Of a DNA stretch of 64,000 bases, positions 56,729 through 64,000 are shown piece by piece. The notes below the pieces were generated by a model, which had not been told where the DNA came from, did no database searches, and saw only the letters and a program-made list of their open reading frames with translations. Source of the DNA: Uranotaenia lowii (Eukaryota > Arthropoda > Insecta > Diptera > Culicidae); NCBI RefSeq assembly GCF_029784155.1, contig NC_073693.1:164964031-165028030 (forward strand), in the 5' to 3' direction. Made by a program: the position numbers and the translations under genes. How positions within the stretch are numbered: the stretch's first letter is position 1; the number at the start of each line of letters is the position of its first letter.

Positions 56729-58308
56729 TTAAAGAGGCTGAGTCTGGGAATCTCTCACCTCAAACCAGTAATCTTCCGATTCCCAATGCTTATCAGTATT
56801 TCAACCAAATTTTCAGAATTAGTACTACATTCCATCGATGCCCTCATTTAAAAGTTAGAATTTTGTCTCACGACATTGAAGGTCTGGCGGACACGGGAGC
56901 GAGTATCTCGGTAATTAGTTCGATCAAATTGATCGATCAATTAGGTTTCAAAATTCACCCACTTTCACTGAACATTTCCACGGCTGATGGAACAGCATAT
57001 CGTTGCTTAGGTTATGTAAATATTCCCTTCACTTTTGAATCAGTTACACACGTGATTCCGACGGTCGTAGTGCCAGAGTTAGCTAAAGATCTCATCTTGG
57101 GAATCGATTTCTTGAATACTTTCGGATTTCGATTGGTAAACTCTGCTGATCAAACCGTAAACTCTGTTCTTTTGAAACCAGGAGTAAACCCTGAGAATGG
57201 TTTTGAAATATGTCGCGTGGAAAATCAACCCGACGGTTGTCCAGGCAGAGCTGAGTTTCAATTGGAACCAATGAATCCTTTTCTTGAGCCTCCTAATGGA
57301 TCAGAAATCGATGAAAGCCTCGAGATACCGACGGTTGAACTACCGGACAAAATGATCCAACGCGCGGAAGAGATAGAAACTGGCCATGAGTTAAACTCGA
57401 GTGAACGGCAGTCCCTATTCGAGGTCGTTAAGACACTACCAGCCACTTACAACGGACACTTCGGTAGAACCCATTCAATGGAGCATGTCATTGAGCTGCT
57501 GCCAGAATCCCAACCTCGAAAGGTACCATATTATCGTTGGTCACCTACTATCGAGAATGTTATTGAAACCGAAATAGATCGTATGAAAACACTGGGCGTA
57601 ATCGAGGAGTGTCCTGGGGCCGTAGATTTTATAAATCCCTTATTGCCTGTAAAAAAGGCTAACGGAAAATGGCGGATCTGTCTAGATTCCAGAAGACTCA
57701 ATGAGTGTACACGGAAAGACGAATTCCCATTTCCAAATATGATGGGAATTCTGCAGCGAATAGAAAGATCAAAATATTTTACCGTTATAGATCTATCAGA
57801 AGCATATTACCAGGTACCGTTATCCGAGTCATCCAAGAACAAAACAGCCTTTAGGACTACGCGTGGAGTTTACAGGTTCTGTGTGATGCCCTATGGCATC
57901 CGGAATGCACCAGCTGGAATGATGAGGCTCATGTCTTCGGTATTAGGTCATGACCTAGAACCACTCGTTTATGTCTACTTAGATGACATTATTATCCTTG
58001 GAAATTCTTTTGAAGAACACATAAGACTTATCGGGCAAGTAGCTCAACGACTTCGAGAGGCAGGACTCACTATTAATCTGCAAAAGAGTAAATTCTGTCA
58101 GACTGAGATCCGATACTTGGGGTACGTTCTATCCGAAAAGGGGCTTTCTATGGATGTCAGTAAGATTCAGCCTGTATTAGATTATCCTGCCCCCAAATCC
58201 GTCAAAGATCTACGTCGATTATTGGGATTGGCCGGCGTTCATCAGAAGTTTATCCGCAATTATTCGGAAATCACCACCCCCTTAACAAATCTTTTAAAAA
58301 AAAGATAG
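56710..58308 (+). CDS. Gypsy Pol, first part: protease and reverse transcriptase
   Basis: This is the -1 frame entered from gag. It is open from 56710 (after a TAA at 56707-56709) and needs no start codon of its own; no ATG in this frame precedes the protease. The aspartic protease active site is LADTGASISVIS at about 56884. The reverse transcriptase follows with WRICLDSRRLNE, FTVIDLSEAYYQVPL, FCVMPYGIRNAPAG and the catalytic YLDD at 57976-57987, then the thumb and connection (LRRLLGLAGVHQKFI). The frame ends at TAG 58306-58308, right after an eight-A run, where RNase H should continue. The next part goes on in another frame from 58304, so a one-base change in the run has split pol. Confidence 0.9.
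   Translation, partial: WKPKKLIKEAESGNLSPQTSNLPIPNAYQYFNQIFRISTTFHRCPHLKVRILSHDIEGLADTGASISVISSIKLIDQLGFKIHPLSLNISTADGTAYRCLGYVNIPFTFESVTHVIPTVVVPELAKDLILGIDFLNTFGFRLVNSADQTVNSVLLKPGVNPENGFEICRVENQPDGCPGRAEFQLEPMNPFLEPPNGSEIDESLEIPTVELPDKMIQRAEEIETGHELNSSERQSLFEVVKTLPATYNGHFGRTHSMEHVIELLPESQPRKVPYYRWSPTIENVIETEIDRMKTLGVIEECPGAVDFINPLLPVKKANGKWRICLDSRRLNECTRKDEFPFPNMMGILQRIERSKYFTVIDLSEAYYQVPLSESSKNKTAFRTTRGVYRFCVMPYGIRNAPAGMMRLMSSVLGHDLEPLVYVYLDDIIILGNSFEEHIRLIGQVAQRLREAGLTINLQKSKFCQTEIRYLGYVLSEKGLSMDVSKIQPVLDYPAPKSVKDLRRLLGLAGVHQKFIRNYSEITTPLTNLLKKR
56719..56725 (+). promoter_or_regulatory. -1 ribosomal frameshift slippery site
   Basis: A AAA AAC in gag phase, immediately followed by the TAA stop (56726-56728). 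Pol is open in exactly the -1 frame from 56710 onward. This is a canonical X XXY YYZ heptamer. Confidence 0.8.
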
Positions 58309-60016
58309 GAGAAAATTTAATTGGACCCCTGAAGCCGAACGTGCGCTTAACCAACTTAAAACGGCTCTAGTTTCAGCACCGGTCTTGTCAAACCCCAATT
58401 TTGCCTTGCCATTTGTAATCGAAACCGATAGCTCCGATTTGGCTATCGGAGCGGTGTTAGTTCAACACCAAGAGGGTGCACGAAAACCGATCGCTTACTT
58501 CTCCAAAAAGCTATCTAGTACGCAACGACGCTACAGCGCAACTGAGCGCGAGTGCCTGGCGGTACTTTTAAGTATTGAACACTTTAAGCACTTTGTGGAA
58601 GGGACATCTTTCATTGTACAAACTGATGCAATGAGCCTCACTTTCCTGAGAAGTATGTCCATCGAAAGCAAATCGGCTAGGATCGCTAGGTGGGCGCTAA
58701 AGCTTTCGAAATATGATATCAAACTTGAATATAAGAAGGGATCAGAAAATGTACCAGCTGATGCGCTATCTAGGGCAATAACTGCTATAGAGGTTAAACC
58801 AGTTAATGATTATGTCGAACAACTTAAAATAATGGTCGAAAAACATCCTACTCGATATCCAAACTTTCAAATTCATGATAATCGCCTGTTGAAATTTATC
58901 CCTTCCGCTTCCGGTTTAGAAGATCCAGATTTTAAATGGAAAGAAGTAGTACCATTTTCCGACCGCCATGACTTGATTAGGTCCGTGCACGAAGAAGCAC
59001 ATTTAGGTCATTTGAAAATATTAAGCAAGCTTAGGGAGCGGTTTTACTGGCCACGCATGTACACCGACGTTAAACGATTCTGCCTTAAGTGTGAAGTATG
59101 TCGCGAATCGAAACCCCCTAACTATAACGTGACACCTAGATGTGGCCAACCAAAGCTTTGTACTCGCCCTTGGGAACTTATTTCGATGGATTTCCTTGGG
59201 CCATATCCCCGTTCTAAACGTGGAAATATTTGGGTCCTTGTCGTGTGCGATTTCTTTTCGAAATTCACCCTTGTACAGTGCATGAGATCAGCTACCACGC
59301 CATCCGTGTGTGCCTTCGTCGAAAATCTAGTTTTTAATGTATTTGGGGCACCTGCCGTGTGCATAACTGATAATGCTCAAGTTTTCAAATCTAATTTGTT
59401 TGAACAAATGCTCCGCAAATACGGCACTACCCACTGGAATTTATCCGTATACCATCCCAGTCCAAATCCTACAGAACGGGTTAATCGGGTTATAGTTACT
59501 GCTATCCGGTGCACTTTGAATAAGAAACGAGAGCATCGCGACTGGGACGAATCTGTTCCCCAAATCGCAAAGGCAATATGCACAACCGTACACGACAGTA
59601 CGGGATTCACTCCATATTTTGTCAATTTTGGCCGAAATATGGTTGAAAACGGCCAACAGTTTGATACACTGCTTTGTGATACTGTTGGTAAAACAACGGG
59701 GAAATTTGATCGCCCCCAACTGATGGAAAGCGTAGACCAAACTGTCAAGGAAAACTTGGAAAAGGCTTATAAAAAGTATAGCGCAAGCTATAATTTACGA
59801 TCCAACGAACGACATGTTTTTCAAAAGGGCGAAATCGTCTACAAACGGAATGTGCATCTTTCCAACAAGGACCGAAACTTTGTCGGTAAGTTCGCTCCAA
59901 AATTCACCAAAGTGCGAATAAAACAAGTTGTGGGCTCCAATGCATACATTTTGGAGAGTATTGAGGGTAAGCGAATTCCCGGAAGTTACCACGGGTCCTT
60001 TCTGAAACGTGTATAG
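58304..60016 (+). pseudogene. Gypsy Pol, second part: RNase H and integrase (frame-shifted)
   Basis: Continuation of pol in a different frame. It begins at once with the RNase H region (FNWTPEAERALNQLK, then FVIETDSSDLAIGAVLVQHQ, RYSATERECLAVLLSI and QTDAMSLTFL). The integrase His-Cys finger (HEEAHLGHLK...CLKCEVC) lies at about 58990-59102. The core has Asp in SMDFLGPY (~59185), Asp in ITDNAQVF (~59370) and Glu in NPTERVNRV (~59470). A basic C-terminal domain ends IPGSYHGSFLKRV. There is no internal stop. It is separated from the RT only by the frameshift in the A run at 58296-58303. The domains themselves look intact, so the break is either recent or a homopolymer sequencing error. Confidence 0.85.
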
Positions 60017-60797
60017 TAATACCCAGCGCTATGACGGTGTCCTTTGCCGAGGCACAAAAACTAGAATCACAAATAAAACACTCGTTCAGAGGTACAAGGC
60101 TTCTCAGTTTGTCCAAGGTATTCCTTCCATTGCCATGTAAAATAATTAATTCCGCAGTCAAATGATGATTAAATTTATTTACTCTCTCTCGTCTTATTGG
60201 ATAACATTGGTAGAATATATGCATTATTTTTATTTCTTTCTCACGCAATTCCAACGATTTTAGTTTTAGTTTAGAAACCACCTAAAAAAAAAAAAAAATT
60301 AACACATTTAATTTCAACGCAACTTACCTTTTTATAATCTCGAAAAATATTAATCAGATGTAAATTATTAATTTTCGTCATCCTTATGATAGCACAGCTT
60401 GTTTACTTTCGAGGATCTTTGAATCGTCTCCATTGGACACTTAATCAAGTGACAGTTCGTTCTGTAGGGCTGCCCGATATTGTTAGGAGGGTCCAGACGA
60501 TAACGTCTGAAAGCGAATATCTTTAAAAAAAGTTTAATAGTAAATCGAATGTCGATAAACCGTTAAATTAAAGCGGCAAAGTTATTTATCATGACATTCG
60601 TTCAGGCTATAGACCTGATTCAGGCCAATTAATTCGAAAACGGACACGTTTCAAAAATATATCTGAGGTCAGTTCACATAATAGAAAGTATATAATCAGA
60701 AATGTCTGATGGTTTCAGTGCGAAAATAATCTTAATCAAAGAAGAATATGAATCTTCGACCTTTCCCTTTTGGTACATAAGGAAGAATGACAGAAAG

Positions 60798-60845
<48 letters not shown>

Positions 60846-60885
60846 ACAAAAAGCTCGAACAAAACAAATAAAAAAAGTTTACAAT
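60017..60885. other. Gypsy 3' noncoding region, first part
   Basis: Lies between integrase and the tandem repeat. It holds an (AT)n microsatellite at 60807-60841. No envelope-like frame is present. Confidence 0.7.
60807..60841. repeat. (AT)n microsatellite
   Basis: About 17 AT units after a run of A, within the gypsy 3' noncoding region. Confidence 0.95.
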
Positions 60886-62150
60886 CCTCGCGATGTTTAG
60901 AAGTGGCAACACCCCCGCGAGAAATATGAAGAAGAAGGAGATCAAATTTAAACCTCCGTGAGTTCAAACGCGTAAGGCGTCCGGAGCAAACTTAAAAAAA
61001 TCAATAAATAAATGAATAAATAAAAAGAAAAAAAAAAAATTTTAAACCTCCGCGATGTTCAGACGTGGCAACACCCCCGGGAGAAAATTGAAGAGGCAGG
61101 AGAGCAAATTTAAACCTCCGTGATTTTAACCGTGGCAACGCGTCCGGAGAAAATTTTAGATAAAAATGGCATATAATAATAATGAAAAAGATTAAGAAAT
61201 AAAAAAAAAAATAAAAACAGAAAAAAAAATGGTAAGAAAAAAAAATTTTTTTTTATCCTCCGCGATGTTCAGACGTGGCAACACCCCCGGGAGAAAAGTG
61301 AAGAGGTAGGAGCAAATTTAATCCTCCGTGATTTCAACCGTGGCAACGCGTCCGGAGAAAGTTTTATAAACAGAAAATTTAAACCTCCGCGATGTTCAGA
61401 CGTGGCAACACCCCCGGGAGAAAATTGAAGAGGCAGGAGAGCAAATTTATACCTCTGTGATTTTAACCGTGGCAACACGTCCGGAGAAAAATTAAAAAAA
61501 AAAAAAAAAAATTTAACCTCCGCGATGTTCAGACGTGGCAACACCCCCGGGAGAAAATTGAAGAGGTAGGAGAGAAATTTAAACCTCCGCGATTTAAAAC
61601 GTGGCAACGCGTCCGGAGAAAATTTAGGGAAAATATATTTAAGATAAGTACGATGAATATTATTATAAAGTATAGAAGAGATATTAATAACACAGAATTT
61701 GAATATTTAGGAATATTTAACCCTCCGCGATGTTTAGACGTGGCAACACCCCCGGGAGAAAAATTGAAGAGGCAGGAGAGAAATTTAAACCTCCGCGATT
61801 TAAAACGTGGCAACGCGTCCGGAGAAAAATTCACAAAAAAAAAAAAAAAAACAATTAAACCTCCGCGATGTTCAGACGTGGCAACACCCCCGGGAGAAAA
61901 TTGAAGAGGTAGGAGAGAAATTTAAAACCTCCGCGATTTCAAACGTGGCAACGCGTCCGGAGAAAATTTAGGGAAAATATATTTTAGGATAACTACGATG
62001 AATATGATTATAAAGCATAAATGATGGATAATGAAAACAAAATATGTAAACCTCCTTGAGTTCTAACGTGGACGCGCGTCGGGAGAAAAATTTAACGAGA
62101 AACAGAAAAGAAAAATTCAACCCTCTTCGATGTTTAAACGTTGCAAAGCG
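60886..62150. repeat. Tandem repeat of two alternating units in gypsy 3' region
   Basis: Unit A (cctccgcgatgttcagacgt, then ggcaacacccccgggagaaa) starts near 60886, 61048, 61257, 61384, 61517, 61732 and 61860. Unit B (cctccgtgatttcaaccgtg, then gcaacgcgtccggagaaa) starts near 60952, 61113, 61323, 61452, 61583, 61790 and 61927, with degenerate versions near 62051 and 62111. A and B alternate, separated by A-rich spacers of varied length. Minus-strand open frames here are by-products. Confidence 0.9.
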
Positions 62151-62244
62151 TCGAGAGAAATTTGTGGCAAAAATAAATTAAAAGTTTAACAGTAAATTGT
62201 AGATTCAAAAAAAAAAAATCTAATTTCAATTTTTTTTTTGAATT

Positions 62245-62257
62245 AAGGGTGGGCAAG
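62245..62257 (+). promoter_or_regulatory. Gypsy polypurine tract
   Basis: The purine-rich aagggtgggcaag directly abuts the 3' LTR and would prime plus-strand synthesis. It is interrupted by two pyrimidines. Confidence 0.6.
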
Positions 62258-63818
62258 TGTAACGAACCACCTTAACGAATCACCTAACTAAAATAAGACG
62301 TAATAGCCACCAACTCTAATTCATATCAGATAGCGCCATCTACCTGTGAAATAAATAGGCTTGAAACGGTTCCAATATCGACCGCTTGGCTCACGGTTCC
62401 TCTCCGGTTGTGGAGCAACGGAAAAACTGTTCCTTGATCCCGGTCATTCCCATCCCCACAAGTAAAAGCGAGACAAAATAACAGATCCCTTTGTTGAATC
62501 TTCAAAATCATCTTTGTCTAAATCGTACAATGACTCGGCCACTTTTAAAGAGATCGCTAAGTACGACAGTTCGTTTTTTCGGAAGTGTGATATCGCTTAA
62601 GATAACGTTACTTAAAAGTAATATTAAGTAACCGGCAAGTGTAAAATTGGAAAAAACAAAAGCAATAGTCCAACGATATTTGCGATTATTAAAATATTCG
62701 AGCGTATATTGTAAAGCTGACGAATTGTAAGTAGGCTGAAAAAAAAAAATGTATGGAACCAATTATAAAAACCGCGCGTAAATGTATTCGTAGGATTAAA
62801 ACGGGTAGTTAAAAAAAAAAGGCTACAGGACCGTCGGCAATACGCTAGTCGTGTTGAGTCTAAAAAGGTAAAAAAAAACTGTGATTGGTAATCTATGAGG
62901 CATAATAACAGCTAAACGTTGACAGGTTACCCACGTCAACGTGGGTCTTTATCCGGGACTGGAAGTCTCGTCCGTCTGCTGTGGGTCGACAGGATTGACG
63001 CTGTTTGCTCGGTTGCGGATTGAAGACCCCGAGCTGGGCAGTGACAGTGCCTACCACCAAGAACGTGAACCCGAATACAAACCGCTATTATACGTTTAGG
63101 CCCGATCGCCACGGACGACTCGGTTGCGGATTGAATACCCCCGAGTCTTCCTGGACCAGTTCCTGAGAAGGCGACGTGCTGAAAAAGTTTGTGCCCGCAT
63201 CCACCAGTGTCCGGATTGCTCGGCACTATCGATACAGGCGACTCGGTTGCGGTTTGAATACCTCCGAGTGCTACTGTGCCAGTTCCTGAAAAAAGTCGTC
63301 CAGAAGAAGATCGCATCGCCATCCACCAGTGTCGGATTCACTTCAACCTACCAATCACAGGAACCGGAAATAAAACAGGTTAGAATTAATAACAACAAAT
63401 ATTGTACCTCAAACAAACCGCTAGGGATTCAGCTAGGAGCTCCACACACCAAAAAGTTGACATAAAAACTAATTGTTGCCATAACCAAAGTACTGTTTTG
63501 GCTCCCGAAATACGCCTGGCGGGTAGGCAATCCTCTAGCGAAGTGAGCTTTTTGACTTCTTTTATATCATCAAATTAGAGTTACTAGAATCGGTTATTTC
63601 GTTTCGCACAACTTTTCCCTTTTGATTCATAATTATCCCCTGTGTCTCCCGATTGGGTTCCGTGAGTCCTTAATTCGATTTTTCGAGCCAAACAAATTAG
63701 CACCCGCCTTGAGAAAGAGTCTCGGCCGGATTTAAAAACACGTGCCAGCAATCTTCCTTCCAGGAAGTGGCGCCCTTAAATAAGTTGCTGGCATTAGTGG
63801 CAAGAAGAAAACGTTACA
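62258..63818 (+). repeat. Gypsy 3' LTR
   Basis: 1561 bp. It differs from the 5' LTR by two one-base A-run indels (near 62750 and 62877) and substitutions such as those near 62375, 62897 and 63636. Confidence 0.9.
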
Positions 63819-63822
63819 AGGA

Positions 63823-64000
63823 CGTGCCATTATTGGAGTCAACTTCCAAAAAGTTTTCTGCCTAGCTGTGATGATTTCAACAACTACAAACATGTTCACA
63901 GCTATGATAAAACACTTTAAAACTAGTTTGTAAGCTTGATGAATAAAAACAACTTGTTTTAATCGCAATTTGACCCATGTCGAAAATTGGTCCTACTTAA
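63823..64000. other. Flank after the gypsy element
   Basis: AT-rich sequence cut by the window edge; nothing recognised. Confidence 0.5.

Larger units (their letters stand above)
52620..63818 (+). mobile_element. Ty3/gypsy LTR retrotransposon, Osvaldo-like, 11.2 kb
   Basis: LTRs of ~1.56 kb (TGTAACGAACC...AACGTTACA) are flanked by a 4-bp duplication, agga, at 52616-52619 and 63819-63822. The primer-binding site matches the 3' end of tRNA-Lys, as known for Osvaldo-type elements. Gag and pol lie at 54479-60016, followed by 2.2 kb of noncoding DNA holding a tandem repeat. There is no envelope gene. The two LTRs differ at only a few positions, so the insertion is recent, yet pol carries one frameshift. 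Confidence 0.92.

Noticed and set aside
61269..61834. Minus-strand frames of 101-112 codons with repeated SPGVLPRL/SPDALPRL words
   Set aside because: They are translations of the tandem repeat units; frame and length follow the repeat, not a protein family.
60886..62150. CRISPR-like array
   Set aside because: Spacing is irregular, spacers are A-rich and similar to each other, two unit types alternate, and it lies inside a gypsy element of an animal genome.

Overview
The window looks like transposon-packed intergenic DNA from an insect, most likely a mosquito. It is AT-rich, and I could not recognise a host protein-coding gene, tRNA or rRNA anywhere. The mosquito hint comes from a broken mariner-like transposase resembling the ITmD37E group first described in mosquitoes, together with CR1-type, BEL/Pao and Osvaldo-like Ty3/gypsy elements and many MITEs. 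The species cannot be fixed from the sequence alone.

Layout. 1-729: end of a TA-flanked MITE (other members at 25991-26847 and 34336-35265). 930-2640: decayed non-LTR reverse transcriptase. 6611-7899: broken ITmD37E-like transposase. 8596-8840: long hairpin repeat. 10480-10923: probable retroelement tail ending in pentamer repeats. 11016-19091: a nested stack in which an old ~0.83 kb hAT-like element (TSD agtgtaac) holds two nearly identical ~2.87 kb hAT-like elements in opposite orientation (TSDs atcacagt and gttctcgc). The first of these is itself split by a 1.475 kb polyadenylated retroelement that encodes only ORF1 (13-bp TSD). About 21380-25923: apparently intact CR1-like LINE with both ORFs. 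27049-27374: hairpin repeat split by a TTAA-flanked piggyBac-like MITE. 29946-31095: TA-flanked MITE with an unusual repeated motif. 31697-32293: foldback with 112-bp arms. 38018-39211: possible MITE. 40792-48106: intact BEL/Pao element. 50584-51195 (minus strand): 3' end of a LINE. 52620-63818: 11.2 kb Osvaldo-like Ty3/gypsy element with 1.56 kb LTRs.

How the genes work together. All recognised coding capacity serves transposition. The CR1-like LINE has an RNA-binding ORF1 with a PHD-type finger and an ORF2 with endonuclease and reverse transcriptase. The BEL element makes Gag, protease, RT, RNase H and integrase as one 2108-residue polyprotein. The gypsy element appears to make Gag-Pol by -1 slippage at an A AAA AAC heptamer just before the gag stop, and its pol is then broken by a one-base shift in an A run. 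The MITEs and hAT-like elements encode no recognisable transposase and would depend on enzymes made elsewhere. Near-identical LTRs, perfect target-site duplications and an intact poly(A) tail point to recent activity; the ITmD37E copy and the first LINE are old and decayed.
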